Assembly (NCBI RefSeq): GCF_028882255.1
Contig: NZ_JARBUY010000003.1
Span: 333,018 to 397,017, forward strand
DNA from: Maribacter polysaccharolyticus
GTDB lineage: Bacteria > Bacteroidota > Bacteroidia > Flavobacteriales > Flavobacteriaceae
Reading direction: 5' to 3'
DNA: 64,000 nucleotides
The translations under genes were made by a program, and so were the position numbers. This document shows positions 1 to 9,109 of the stretch, in pieces; position 1 is the first letter of the stretch; each line of letters starts with the position of its first letter. Under the pieces are notes generated by a model. The model did not search any database and was not told the origin of the DNA. It saw only the letters and a list, made by a program, of their open reading frames with translations.

Positions 1-424
1 TTGCCGTAGGATTCTTTTTTAGGAACGTTGGGCTATACACCTCAACGGGTACTGGGCTTTCCGAGCGGCTAACTGCCTTTAGGGTCCCGGTTACCACCAT
101 TTCTTCCAATTGTTCGGTACTGGGTTTAAGTTCAATATTAAATATTTTAGACTCCTCCCCTTGCAATTCAATGCGTTTTGAATAGGGCATATACCCAATT
201 ACCGAAACCACCAGATCGTATTTTCCCGGAACTAAGCCCGTAATGGCATAGGTGCCGTCATCAGTACTGGAAGTACCATGGCTCGTACCGCCCAAAAATA
301 CATTGGCATATGGAATGGGAATACCCCCTTCGGTAATGGTACCCTGTATTTGGCTTTGTTGCGCGGTCAGGGCGAAAGGAAAAATCAAAAGTACGAATGC
401 CAATAGGCGAAATAGTGGCTGCAT
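1..424 (-). CDS. TonB-dependent outer-membrane receptor, N-terminal part (cut by window edge)
   Basis: The minus strand is open from ATG at 424 to the window edge (141 codons) with no stop. A signal peptide of about 21 residues ends in LTAQ. It is followed by a carboxypeptidase-regulatory-like beta-sandwich (PIPYANVFLGG, GTYAITGL, KYDLVVSVIGY) and then EEMVVTGTLKAVSRSESPVP, which has the form of the region entering a TonB plug domain. Such receptors import siderophores, heme, cobalamin or other ligands across the outer membrane using TonB energy. The substrate cannot be told because most of the plug and the whole barrel lie outside the window. It is divergent from the S9 peptidase at 719. Confidence 0.85.
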   Translation of the reverse strand, partial: MQPLFRLLAFVLLIFPFALTAQQSQIQGTITEGGIPIPYANVFLGGTSHGTSSTDDGTYAITGLVPGKYDLVVSVIGYMPYSKRIELQGEESKIFNIELKPSTEQLEEMVVTGTLKAVSRSESPVPVEVYSPTFLKKNPTA

Positions 425-461
425 GAACACAATATTAATTTAGACAAAATAAAAATAAGGG

Positions 462-469
462 CAAAAATA
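462..469 (-). promoter_or_regulatory. Candidate -7 element of the TonB receptor
   Basis: The minus strand reads TATTTTTG 38 bases before the receptor ATG, an exact match to the Bacteroidota TAnnTTTG element. No TTG lies at the usual distance upstream (one is only 11 bases away), so the promoter call is weak. Confidence 0.35.
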
Positions 470-718
470 CGGCTTTGTTTCAATCCATAAGGACGATTCT
501 GTTAATAATTTTAAGACTTTTATAGTTGGATATGCGATGTTCCGTACGAGGTATATTCGGGAAAGGCTTGATTGAAAGCCTGTTGAATATTAAGTGTATG
601 GTGCCAAAGGAACTTTGGGAGGTGTTGGTTTCGTGGGCCTGTCTACTCTGCCATATGGTTGATCGCTTTGTAGTATCCGGGTTATTGTTTAAGTTTAGCT
701 TATCAATATTTTAATGTT

Positions 719-2761
719 ATGAGATTTAAGACCCTACCGATTGTACTGGTACTTTTGTGTTTCTTCTTTTACGGAAACGCGCAGAAAAAGGATTTTGGTT
801 ATATGGACCTTTTTGACCTTCAATACGCTACGGATCCACAGATTTCGCCCAATGGTGAGTGGATCGTGTATCGAAGGATGAAAATGGACGTCATGAAAGA
901 TAGGGCCGTTGGCGACTTGTGGTTGATCAAGAGTGATGGTTCCCAACATCAAAAACTTACGGCTAAGGAACAAAGTGAATCCAGTCCACAATGGTCGCCC
1001 AATGGGGATCGGATAGCCTATGTAAGCAGTACCGATGAAGGGGCTGAAATCTACATCTATTGGTTCAATTCGGGGAAAACCGCCAAAATATCCCAATTGC
1101 CATCAAGTCCGGGTTCTTTGACCTGGTCGCCAAAAGGAGATCGATTGGCTTTTACCATGAAGGTAGAGAGCAAAGCTCCGGTTGTTGCTAAAATGCCCAA
1201 GAAACCCAAAGGGGCCAAATGGGCCGAAACCCCCAGGATTACCGATAGACTGTATCACGAGGCCGATGGTCGGGGGTATATAAAACCGGGTTTCAGCCAT
1301 ATCTTCACCATTCCTGCCAATGGTGGGGCGCCCCGTCAGCTTACCTCTGGGGATTTTCAGCATAGGGGGAAATTAAGTTGGAGCCCACAGGCCGATATAA
1401 TCTACTTTTCCGCCAATAGAAATGAGGATTGGGAATATGATTTCAGAAACAGTGAGGTCTATGGGGTAGGTGTCGAAGATGGCATGATTACGGCTTTAAC
1501 CGATAGAAAAGGGCCCGATAGCAATCCGGTCGTATCCCCCGATGGGAAATATATCGCCTACATAGGTTTTGATGATAAGGTACAGACCTATCAGGTTCGT
1601 CGCCTTTACGTGATGGATGTTGATGGCGGTAACCCACGGGTGGTATCCCAAGCGTTGGATAGAAGTGTGTCCCGGATTGTTTGGGACCAAAAGAGTGAAG
1701 GGTTGTATTTTTCTTTCGATGATAAGGGCAATAGCAAGATTGGTCATATCTCCTTAAAAGGAAAGGTTACAAAACTCGCCGATGATATGGGCGGAACGAC
1801 CATAGGGCGTCCGTACGGTAGTGGGTCTTTCAGTGTATCAAAAAACGGCACCCTCGCGTACACCAAGACAAGACCTGAGTACCCTGCGGATTTGGCGGTG
1901 TTGAAAAGTAAGGCCAAATCACCCTTAAGGATCACCGATTTGAACCAAGGGTTGTTATCGTATAGGAACTTGGGCAAGGTGGAGGAAATAGGGTACAAAT
2001 CATCCGTGGATCAGCGCGATATCCAAGGATGGGTCGTTTATCCACCGGGGTACGATGCCTCAAAGGAATATCCTCTTTTGGTAGAGAACCATGGGGGCCC
2101 GATATTAAATTATGGGGACCGTTTTTCGGTGGAGATGCAGTTGTATGCGGCCGCGGGCTATGTGGTTTTTTACCCGAATGCCAGAGGGAGTACCAGTTAT
2201 GGGGAAGAATTCGGAAACCTGCTTTATAATAATTATCCAGGGGATGATTATCAGGATGTGATGGATGGTGTGGATTATTGCATTGCAAAGGGTATTGCCC
2301 ATGAAGATCGACTGTTTGTGACCGGCGGAAGTGCAGGCGGTATAATGACGGCTTGGATTATTGGCAAGAACAATAGATTTGAAGCTGCGGTGGTAGCCAA
2401 ACCGGTTATGAACTGGATCAGTAAAACCCTTGTTGCCGATAATTACTTTGGGTATGCGAATTCCCGTTATCCCGGTCAACCCTGGGAAAATTTTGAAGGG
2501 TATTGGAAATTTTCCCCCCTCTCTCTCGTTGGTAATATTGAGACCCCAACCATGGTTATGGTAGGGATGGACGATTTAAGGACCCCGCCCAGTGAGGCGA
2601 AACAACTATACCATGCCCTTAAATTGAGGAAAAAGGAAACGGTATTCGTAGAAATACCCAGTGCCAGTCATGGGATAGCCAATAGGCCAAGTAATTTGAT
2701 CGCCAAGATCACCCATACATTGGCTTGGTTTGATAAGTATAAAGGATCTGATGGGAATTAA
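719..2761 (+). CDS. S9 family prolyl oligopeptidase, secreted
   Basis: A 680-residue serine peptidase of family S9 (DPP-IV / acylaminoacyl peptidase type). Residues 1-21 form a signal peptide ending in GNAQ, so the protein acts in the periplasm or beyond. Residues about 30-400 are a WD40/TolB-like propeller with repeated ISPNGEW, WSPNGDRIAY and VSPDGKYIAY blades. The C-terminal alpha/beta hydrolase carries the nucleophile in GGSAGG (Ser538), Asp619 in GMDDLR and His651 in SASHG, a complete triad. It should remove short peptides from proline- or acyl-containing N-termini of oligopeptides; the exact specificity is not readable. The gene abuts the next one, whose ATG follows the stop directly, so the two are probably co-transcribed. 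Confidence 0.93.
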   Translation: MRFKTLPIVLVLLCFFFYGNAQKKDFGYMDLFDLQYATDPQISPNGEWIVYRRMKMDVMKDRAVGDLWLIKSDGSQHQKLTAKEQSESSPQWSPNGDRIAYVSSTDEGAEIYIYWFNSGKTAKISQLPSSPGSLTWSPKGDRLAFTMKVESKAPVVAKMPKKPKGAKWAETPRITDRLYHEADGRGYIKPGFSHIFTIPANGGAPRQLTSGDFQHRGKLSWSPQADIIYFSANRNEDWEYDFRNSEVYGVGVEDGMITALTDRKGPDSNPVVSPDGKYIAYIGFDDKVQTYQVRRLYVMDVDGGNPRVVSQALDRSVSRIVWDQKSEGLYFSFDDKGNSKIGHISLKGKVTKLADDMGGTTIGRPYGSGSFSVSKNGTLAYTKTRPEYPADLAVLKSKAKSPLRITDLNQGLLSYRNLGKVEEIGYKSSVDQRDIQGWVVYPPGYDASKEYPLLVENHGGPILNYGDRFSVEMQLYAAAGYVVFYPNARGSTSYGEEFGNLLYNNYPGDDYQDVMDGVDYCIAKGIAHEDRLFVTGGSAGGIMTAWIIGKNNRFEAAVVAKPVMNWISKTLVADNYFGYANSRYPGQPWENFEGYWKFSPLSLVGNIETPTMVMVGMDDLRTPPSEAKQLYHALKLRKKETVFVEIPSASHGIANRPSNLIAKITHTLAWFDKYKGSDGN

Positions 2762-3190
2762 ATGGGAAAACAAAGCACTCTTTTTTGGAATCTGATCATT
2801 GTAGTGACCATCAGTGTATGTCTATTGGCTTTTTTGGCCCATTCCAAAAATTGGACTCAAACCGATGATGACCAATTCAAGATCTTGTCGGGGTTCTATT
2901 ATAAAAAATTGAAATATGCCGATTTGGACAGTGTGCTTTGGGTCGAAAGGATACCCCCTATGGAGCGGCTGAATGGATTTTCGGGATTTGATAAGGAAAA
3001 GGGGATTTTCAGGGAATTCAAGGACTCCCTTACCACTAAAAAAGTGAGTGTCTTTATCGATAACTTTTCGAACGGAAAAATAAAAATAGTCTATAAGGAT
3101 TCCTTAAGCTTGTATGTAAATTACAAGGACAGTTTGGAGACAGTAGGCCTGTTCAATTTATTGAAGGGTAAAATAACGCCTGCCGATTAA
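2762..3190 (+). CDS. Hypothetical membrane-anchored protein
   Basis: 142 residues, not recognised. An N-terminal hydrophobic stretch (about residues 9-27) is followed by a hydrophilic domain rich in Lys, Asp and aromatic residues, so the protein is probably a single-pass inner-membrane protein with a periplasmic domain, or has an uncleaved signal. Its ATG begins on the base after the stop of the S9 peptidase gene, and an intrinsic terminator follows 20 bases after its stop, so the two genes form a transcription unit. No catalytic motif is visible. Confidence 0.7.
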   Translation: MGKQSTLFWNLIIVVTISVCLLAFLAHSKNWTQTDDDQFKILSGFYYKKLKYADLDSVLWVERIPPMERLNGFSGFDKEKGIFREFKDSLTTKKVSVFIDNFSNGKIKIVYKDSLSLYVNYKDSLETVGLFNLLKGKITPAD

Positions 3191-3210
3191 AACCGGATGA
3201 AAAGAAGAAA

Positions 3211-3239
3211 AACCCGAAGCCCCTTGCTTCGGGTTTTTT
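3211..3239 (+). terminator. Intrinsic terminator after the S9 peptidase unit
   Basis: An 8-bp stem CCCGAAGC/GCTTCGGG with a 5-base loop is preceded by A-rich sequence and followed by six T. It sits 20 bases after the stop of the 142-residue gene. Confidence 0.85.
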
Positions 3240-3427
3240 GTTGGGTTGGCCGTTTGCTTTAGGAACAACCGCCTTTTGTTTTAACGATGCCCATAAAATC
3301 ACGGTGGTAACAAAGACCCTTTATTAAAGGGGCCTTTAACCCTGAACCTGTTTTTTGGCAAGTATGTATCCCTAGGAACCTCCCACTTCGGTACGTTTCC
3401 ATATCTTAGGGCAAAATTATTTGTTAT

Positions 3428-3814
3428 ATGGTTCTCTTAGCACAGGTTGTCGGTTCACTCTTAGGTTTATTGGCGGTTATTTTTGGGGCTTTCGGTGCCC
3501 ATGCCTTAAAGAAATCACTGGATAATGAGCAGTTAAAAAGCTTTGAAATCGGTGTAAAATACCAAATGTACCATGCTATTTTGTTGTTGGTATTGAGTTT
3601 CAACCTTAATTTCGATACCGGTATACAGCGCTATATGGTCTACTGTTTCATGATTGGCATAGTTTTGTTTTCGTTCAGTATTTATGCGTTGGTCCTAGGA
3701 AAATCAAAAGGAATGAACATGGCTTTCCTCGGTCCGGTTACCCCCCTGGGCGGACTTCTTCTGGTTATCGGTTGGGGCCTGTTGTTCTATAATTTTATCA
3801 CCAATCTTATTTGA
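3428..3814 (+). CDS. DUF423 family membrane protein
   Basis: 128 residues with four hydrophobic segments. The family hallmarks are present: GAFGAHALKK near residue 20, YQMYHA near 46-51, and GPVTPLGGLLLVIGW near 100. DUF423 proteins (YgdD-like) are small inner-membrane proteins of unknown biochemical role, usually 120-130 residues, so this one is full length. The gene is convergent with the one at 3818, with only three bases between the stops. Confidence 0.9.
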   Translation: MVLLAQVVGSLLGLLAVIFGAFGAHALKKSLDNEQLKSFEIGVKYQMYHAILLLVLSFNLNFDTGIQRYMVYCFMIGIVLFSFSIYALVLGKSKGMNMAFLGPVTPLGGLLLVIGWGLLFYNFITNLI

Positions 3815-3817
3815 TCC

Positions 3818-5359
3818 CTATTTGGAAATTTCCACATCGGAAGTGAAATCACGAATGGCTTGGTTCGGCTCAATGATCGTTTGTCCTTTCCAAAATTCAG
3901 GATCGTAGTTGGGCATATAGGTGGGTAAAACGGAATTGTTCTCGGTAAATGACGTATAGGCGGCATGGGATATTAAATTGGAATCAAAGACAATGAGTTC
4001 CTGTTTTTTGACCCCTGTGGTTTCCATATCGATCTTTAACGAAAGTTCGTTTTGTTTGTTCCGGCCTTTTACATGTTTGTTCTTTTCAATGATCTTCAAG
4101 GGTCTTCGAATACCAACGGTAGTGCCTTTTTCCTGTTCCATAAAACGAAGGTCATAGGTACCCTTGGGCGATTTCGCAAAAATCATTTTCCCCTTACGTG
4201 AATAATTGTTCATATGAATGCCCAGTAAATTGAATTTCCGCAACGATTTTACGTTTTCATAATCCAATCGGACAATGGCAAAATCGTCGGGATTGATGTA
4301 GAGTAGGCCTTTGTAATCTGCGGTACCTTTAGGGGAGAATTCCAAAATATAGACCGCATCCTCACCCATATAGGTAAACTCTTTTAAGGTGTATTCGTAT
4401 TTTTTTGATTTATTGATGAAGTCAAGGGGGGAACCTTCCAAATAAAAGAGATCTTCCATCATGTCCACAATACTGTTTTTGCCGTATTTCGCGAAATTGG
4501 TCTTTCGTTCGGCTTCCCTCTTTCTCTTTTCTTCCAACTCTTTTTCCAAGGCGGCTTGATCGGTGGAGTCGATATCGGATTCAAAGATCCGATGAAAATC
4601 CTCCCCCTTGATCTTGGTTCCGAACCATCCGGATTTGATCTTGAAGTAAGAATCCCTTTTGATATTCGATGTAAGGATCTCATTGAATTTTTCCTCCAGC
4701 TTCCCCTCATCGAGTTCTTTGCTCTTGTCATAAAGTTCAGAGGCCTTGATGATAGCTATTTTCTGATTTTCCGCGTCCATATTGCCATATAGGTCGCAAA
4801 GGATCTCGGTAAAATAACTCGATTTTTTAGGGACGGTGTTCAACACACTATCGAGGAACGTTTTATTGAGTTCCTTGATGGTCGATTTTACGAAGGTATA
4901 GTCCATCTTATTGAAATCCTGGAAGTACGAATCCCTAAAGAACATTCTTTTTTTACGAAGCTCCTTGTCGTAATTCTTGTCCAAGTTTTCTTTTACCAAT
5001 GCCAGGATCTCATCGGCGGAATAGTTCCTGTTCGTAACTACCACGGGATTCAGTTCAATGGCCTTAGGGCTTAAATAAATGACATCCCCTTCAAATTCGT
5101 TCAAGGGTTTGCCTAAGGATGCATAGCCGATACAAGAGATCAAGAGCGAATCGGTGGCAAGGACATTATCGTCCACTGGAAGGCTAAACCGACCTTCCTC
5201 ATTGGTGATGACCCCTTTCTTGTTCAATTGTACCGTGGCGTAGGGGATCGGTTCATGTGTAACCGAATCCAACACCCGGTTGGTCAGGGTTTGACTTTGT
5301 ACGGTACTGCAAAAAACAATGATCAGCATGGCGAACAGCCATAAAATTACTTTGTCCAT
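3818..5359 (-). CDS. Secreted carboxypeptidase-regulatory-like domain protein
   Basis: 513 residues. A signal peptide ends near VQSQ (residue 23). Residues about 25-105 form a carboxypeptidase D regulatory-like beta-sandwich (EPIPYATVQLNKKG, NEEGRFSLPV, LLISCIGY), the type found at the front of many Bacteroidota surface proteins. The rest is a long Lys/Glu-rich region followed by a beta-rich portion (EYTLKEFTYMGEDAVYIL, GLLYINPDDFAI) that resembles proteins annotated only as carboxypeptidase-like. There is no TonB plug or barrel and no peptidase motif. It is probably periplasmic or associated with the outer membrane; the function is unknown. Confidence 0.8.
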   Translation of the reverse strand: MDKVILWLFAMLIIVFCSTVQSQTLTNRVLDSVTHEPIPYATVQLNKKGVITNEEGRFSLPVDDNVLATDSLLISCIGYASLGKPLNEFEGDVIYLSPKAIELNPVVVTNRNYSADEILALVKENLDKNYDKELRKKRMFFRDSYFQDFNKMDYTFVKSTIKELNKTFLDSVLNTVPKKSSYFTEILCDLYGNMDAENQKIAIIKASELYDKSKELDEGKLEEKFNEILTSNIKRDSYFKIKSGWFGTKIKGEDFHRIFESDIDSTDQAALEKELEEKRKREAERKTNFAKYGKNSIVDMMEDLFYLEGSPLDFINKSKKYEYTLKEFTYMGEDAVYILEFSPKGTADYKGLLYINPDDFAIVRLDYENVKSLRKFNLLGIHMNNYSRKGKMIFAKSPKGTYDLRFMEQEKGTTVGIRRPLKIIEKNKHVKGRNKQNELSLKIDMETTGVKKQELIVFDSNLISHAAYTSFTENNSVLPTYMPNYDPEFWKGQTIIEPNQAIRDFTSDVEISK

Positions 5360-5561
5360 GGGCGAATGATCGATGATTGGTTATCACAAACTAACACATA
5401 GCCGTAAAAATGTCCGTACGGTTTTTAGTTTCCTTAAGACACCTTTAGCTTTTTATTATGCGTTAGGATGAATATAAAGAAGACGACCTTTTGGTCAATT
5501 CGTTACAGAAGGTAGGGGGAAATATAAATCCTGATGGTAAAAATAAGGCCGTTGCCGGTAT

Positions 5562-5711
5562 TCAATGACAGCCGCAACCATCTTCCCCACAAATTTTCTT
5601 AGGGCTTTTTTTGGATGAAAACAGGGATTTGGGCAACACGAATTTGCTTATGAGGTACACAAAGGCAAGAATTACGATGGCATAAACCACTATGTGTTGA
5701 AAGAGTTCCAT
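5562..5711 (-). CDS. FeoB-associated Cys-rich membrane protein
   Basis: A 49-residue gene whose ATG (5711) lies one base after the feoB stop. The translation has an N-terminal membrane helix (about residues 7-26) and a short basic tail ending in CGEDGCGCH. This is the layout of the small FeoB-associated Cys-rich proteins that follow feoB in many Bacteroidota and Firmicutes. Its position as third gene of feoA-feoB supports a helper role in ferrous iron uptake, for example metal delivery or stabilising the transporter; the mechanism is not established. Confidence 0.85.
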   Translation of the reverse strand: MELFQHIVVYAIVILAFVYLISKFVLPKSLFSSKKSPKKICGEDGCGCH

Positions 5712-5712
5712 G

Positions 5713-7950
5713 TTATTTCAGTAATTGATAAGCGATCAATGCTACAAGATAGGCAAAAAGACTCATAAAAGCCAATTGGGCCGCAGGCCATTTCCAAGAA
5801 TTGGTTTCCCGTTTAACAATGGCCAAGGTACTCATACACTGCATGGCAAATGCGTAAAAAAGGAGTAAGGATATACCGGAAGCCAGATTGAACAAGGGTT
5901 TATTGGTGTCTGCGTTAACTTCGGCCGACATCCTGTTTTTAATGGTATCTTCCTCGTCACTGCCAACACTGTAGATGGTGGCCAAGGTACTTACAAAAAC
6001 TTCCCTTGCCGCGAAGGAGGTTATCAGGGCGATACCTATTTTCCAATCATAACCCAATGGTTGTACCATGGGTTCAATGGCCTTGCCCATATTTCCGATA
6101 TAGGAGTTCTCCAATTTATAACTTGCAATTTCCTGAAGCTTTGCCTTATGGTGCAATTCTTGCTTGAAGTTATGGACGGAATCGGATACCTGTTGGGGAG
6201 TTAGGTCATAGACATTTTTTGAAATGCTATCGTTCAGTGCATTTTGGTAGGTCCTTATATCTTTGGCAATATTTTCTTGATTGAATGCGGACAATCCTTC
6301 TTCTTGAATGCGATTTTCTATTATAGATGCTGCATTTTCATAATTGTCGGTAAAACCATTGGAGCCCAAAAACCACAATATAATCGATATGGCCAAAATG
6401 ATCTTACCTGCCCCGAAAACAAAGCTTTTGGTTTTCTCCCAAACCGTATAGGCGACGTTTTTGAACAGGGGAAGTTTATAATTGGGCATTTCCATCACAA
6501 AAAAGGTATGGCTTTTGATCTTTAAGATCTTATTGAGTACCATGGCCGAAAGAATGGCAGCAACGAATCCTATTAAATATAAAAGCATTAAGGTCATGGC
6601 CTGGTACCCCAAGCCGAGAATCCGTCCTTCAGGGATGACCAAAGCTATTATGATAAGATAAACCGGTAACCTCGCGGAACAGGTGGTAAAAGGTGTGACC
6701 AGGATGGTAATCAGACGTTCTTTCCAATTTTCGATGGTACGTGTGGCCATAACGGCCGGAATGGCACATGCCGTTCCGGAAATCAAAGGGACAATACTCT
6801 TGCCACTCAATCCAAAGGGGCGCATAACACGATCCATTAAAAAAACCACCCTACTCATGTATCCTGATTCCTCCAAAAGGGAAATGAACAGGAACAGGAA
6901 GGCGATTTGGGGAATGAAGATCACGATACCTCCGATACCCGAGAGAATTCCCTCGGCAATCAGGTTGGTAAGCATGCCCGGTGGAAATGACGTTTTGACC
7001 CATTCGCTCGCAGCGGCAAAGGTTTCGTCAATGAAATCCATGGGAACACTGCTCCAGTCATAGATGGCCTGGAAAATCGTCATCAATATGACGAAGAAAA
7101 TCAAATAACCGAATATCTTGTGGGTCAATATTTTGTCGAGTGTCGCTTTAATACCTTTGGCTGCGTTGATATCGACCTTATAGGTTTCCTTTAAAATGGA
7201 GTTGATGAATTGGTATCTTTTGATGGTCTCTTTTTGTTGCAGACGCTTTAACTCGGATTTTGATTTGGTATTGAACGAAGAGGCATCCTTGACCAAGTTT
7301 TTCTCCAAGGGCATAAAGTTTACATCTTGGGTAATGACCAGCCAAAGTTTATAAAGATCCTCATTGGGGAAGGTTTCCTGTAGACTTTTAAAGTATTCGG
7401 GCGCAATGACCGTCATATCCAGGTTGGGTTTGATCGACAGGTTTTTATAATCGGCGATCAATACCTTTAATCGGTCTATACCCGTTTTTTTACGGGTACT
7501 GACCAAGGCGATTTTGGTATCCAACTTTTTTTCCAACAGGGCAATATCCAATGATATCCCCTTTCGCACCATTCTATCGGCCATGTTAATGACCAGGATG
7601 GCAGGTATTTTCAAATCCTTGATCTGGGTAAACAGCAAGAGATTCCTTTTCAGGTTTTCGACATCGGAAATGACAATGGCCAAATCGGGATGGTCCTTGT
7701 CATTTTTATTCAGCAGCAATTCAACGGCTACACTTTCGTCAAGGGAGGTCGTATTTAGGCTGTAAGTACCGGGAAGATCTATAATATGCGCCTTTACACC
7801 TCTTGGGAGTTTGCAGATACCCTCTTTTTTTTCTACGGTTATCCCCGGATAGTTGCCTACTTTTTGATTTAGTCCGGTCAGTTGGTTGAAAACCGAGGTT
7901 TTTCCGGTATTGGGATTGCCGATTAGAGCAACATTGATCTGCTTACTCAT
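5713..7950 (-). CDS. feoB: Ferrous iron transport protein B
   Basis: A 745-residue inner-membrane Fe(II) transporter. The N-terminal GTPase has G1 GNPNTGKT (residues 11-18), a DLPG G3 and an NMAD G4. It is followed by a helical linker and the membrane part with two gate regions: SGYMSRVVFLMDRVMRPFGL with GTACAIPAV, and TTCSARLPVY, which contains the Cys often proposed to line the iron path. SFAAREVFVST lies near the C-terminal gate. The full length is normal for the family. The start codon overlaps the feoA stop (ATGA), so the two are translationally coupled. This is the main uptake route for Fe(II) under low oxygen or reducing conditions. Confidence 0.97.
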   Translation of the reverse strand: MSKQINVALIGNPNTGKTSVFNQLTGLNQKVGNYPGITVEKKEGICKLPRGVKAHIIDLPGTYSLNTTSLDESVAVELLLNKNDKDHPDLAIVISDVENLKRNLLLFTQIKDLKIPAILVINMADRMVRKGISLDIALLEKKLDTKIALVSTRKKTGIDRLKVLIADYKNLSIKPNLDMTVIAPEYFKSLQETFPNEDLYKLWLVITQDVNFMPLEKNLVKDASSFNTKSKSELKRLQQKETIKRYQFINSILKETYKVDINAAKGIKATLDKILTHKIFGYLIFFVILMTIFQAIYDWSSVPMDFIDETFAAASEWVKTSFPPGMLTNLIAEGILSGIGGIVIFIPQIAFLFLFISLLEESGYMSRVVFLMDRVMRPFGLSGKSIVPLISGTACAIPAVMATRTIENWKERLITILVTPFTTCSARLPVYLIIIALVIPEGRILGLGYQAMTLMLLYLIGFVAAILSAMVLNKILKIKSHTFFVMEMPNYKLPLFKNVAYTVWEKTKSFVFGAGKIILAISIILWFLGSNGFTDNYENAASIIENRIQEEGLSAFNQENIAKDIRTYQNALNDSISKNVYDLTPQQVSDSVHNFKQELHHKAKLQEIASYKLENSYIGNMGKAIEPMVQPLGYDWKIGIALITSFAAREVFVSTLATIYSVGSDEEDTIKNRMSAEVNADTNKPLFNLASGISLLLFYAFAMQCMSTLAIVKRETNSWKWPAAQLAFMSLFAYLVALIAYQLLK

Positions 7951-8192
7951 ACTCTTTGGATATCTTCGATAAGATCAAGTTCAATTTTAAGCGCCATGGA
8001 ACGCCGTATGGCTATATGGGAGCCATTAACATTGATGTATATGGGATCTTTAAAGGGTGCTATTTGCACCAATTCAACTTCATTGCCAGGCAAGCATCCC
8101 AATTCGAGCAATTTAATGGGTAAAAGATCATCGGGGAATTCTTTGATGACCCCTTTCTGCCCGGGCTTGAGATGTGCAATACTGGTACTCAT
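7947..8192 (-). CDS. feoA: Ferrous iron transport protein A
   Basis: An 81-residue FeoA domain with an SH3-like fold: LKPGQKGVIKEF, LPIKLLELGCLPGNEVELVQIAPF and HIAIRRSMA are the usual strands. FeoA is a small cytoplasmic partner thought to modulate FeoB. It is the first gene of the unit feoA-feoB-small Cys-rich protein and overlaps feoB by four bases. A promoter -7 element lies 27 bases upstream. Confidence 0.93.
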   Translation of the reverse strand: MSTSIAHLKPGQKGVIKEFPDDLLPIKLLELGCLPGNEVELVQIAPFKDPIYINVNGSHIAIRRSMALKIELDLIEDIQRV

Positions 8193-8218
8193 TTATTTAG
8201 AATGATTATAAGTAAGGG

Positions 8219-8226
8219 CAAAAGTA
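8219..8226 (-). promoter_or_regulatory. Candidate -7 element of feoA
   Basis: The minus strand reads TACTTTTG, an exact TAnnTTTG match, ending 27 bases before the feoA ATG. I see no clear -33 TTG and no Fur-box-like palindrome in the 85-base gap. Confidence 0.45.
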
Positions 8227-8277
8227 AAGGAAAAAACTGAATTAGGACGTGAAATCAAAAGCAAATCTTGCAAGATT

Positions 8278-8952
8278 TTATTCGGCATATGACGATTTAA
8301 GTATTTTAAGATCTTCCATAAGCCTGTCGATGTCCTCCTTTTTGGTCCCGTCGTAAAACCCACGGATCCTACGTTCTTTATCCACAAGGATGAAATTTTC
8401 GGTATGGATCATATCGAACGGACCGCCATCGCCAACGGTCTTTACCGCCAAATAGGATTTCCGGGCCAATTCATAGATCTGTTTTTTGTCGCCGGTGACC
8501 AAATTCCATTTCGTATCATCGACCCCTTTTTCAATAGCGTATTTTTTTAATTGGGCAACCGAATCGATGACAGGGGTTACCGAATGGGAAAGTAAGCGTA
8601 CCTCATCGTCATCTTTGATCATTTCCTGTATCCCGGCCATGTTCTTTGTCATAATCGGGCAAATGGTAGGGCAAGTGGTAAAGAAAAAATCGGCGATATA
8701 GATTTTGCCTTCATAATCTTTTTGGGTAATGGTCTTTCCATTTTGGTTGGTCAATGCGAAATCCGCTACGGTGTGGTATTTTTTTACATGTTGCAAAGTA
8801 CTGTCAACCAGTTCGGGATTCACCATGCTTGGCTGGTAAACGGTCAATGTTTTTTTAGGTTGGAGGGCCCTGTAGAAGAGTACCATGATAGCGATCGAAA
8901 TGGTCGAAAACACTATGGCGAAGAGTTTGTATTTGCCGAAAAAGGAACGCAT
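8278..8952 (-). CDS. SCO1/SenC family copper chaperone
   Basis: A 224-residue thioredoxin-fold protein. An N-terminal hydrophobic segment (residues about 11-29) anchors it in the inner membrane. The copper ligands of the family are present: C94 and C98 in TTCPTICP and H183 in IHTENF. SCO proteins deliver copper to the CuA site of cytochrome c oxidase or act as thiol reductases. It stands alone with its own promoter, next to feoA, and has a lipoprotein paralogue at 26663-27355. Confidence 0.92.
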   Translation of the reverse strand: MRSFFGKYKLFAIVFSTISIAIMVLFYRALQPKKTLTVYQPSMVNPELVDSTLQHVKKYHTVADFALTNQNGKTITQKDYEGKIYIADFFFTTCPTICPIMTKNMAGIQEMIKDDDEVRLLSHSVTPVIDSVAQLKKYAIEKGVDDTKWNLVTGDKKQIYELARKSYLAVKTVGDGGPFDMIHTENFILVDKERRIRGFYDGTKKEDIDRLMEDLKILKSSYAE

Positions 8953-8962
8953 GATCTTTTTT

Positions 8963-8993
8963 CAAAGGTACAGCAGTCCGCCCTTCTTTTCAA
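8963..8993 (-). promoter_or_regulatory. Promoter of the SCO1 gene (TTG - 20 bases - TACCTTTG)
   Basis: On the minus strand TTG (8993-8991) is followed after 20 bases by TACCTTTG (8970-8963), matching both elements of the Bacteroidota sigma-A promoter, 11 bases before the ATG. Confidence 0.6.
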
Positions 8994-9056
8994 ATTATCA
9001 GGGTCTTGATGCTGCTAAAAATTTCACAAAAAGGAATTCGCCTTAACAGTTTCTTT

Positions 9057-9085
9057 TTGTAAGACTATGTAAAAGCGTACTTTTG
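9057..9085 (+). promoter_or_regulatory. Promoter of rseP (TTG - 18 bases - TACTTTTG)
   Basis: TTG at 9057-9059 and TACTTTTG at 9078-9085 match the Bacteroidota -33/-7 pair. The ATG follows 24 bases downstream. Confidence 0.6.
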
Positions 9086-9109
9086 TGCGATCAATTTTAG
9101 AAATTATAG

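Noticed and set aside
526-714. 62-codon plus-strand frame before the S9 peptidase gene
   Set aside because: Composition is Cys/Leu/Val-rich without a domain, it has no promoter or start context, and it ends just before a well-supported gene. Probably chance.
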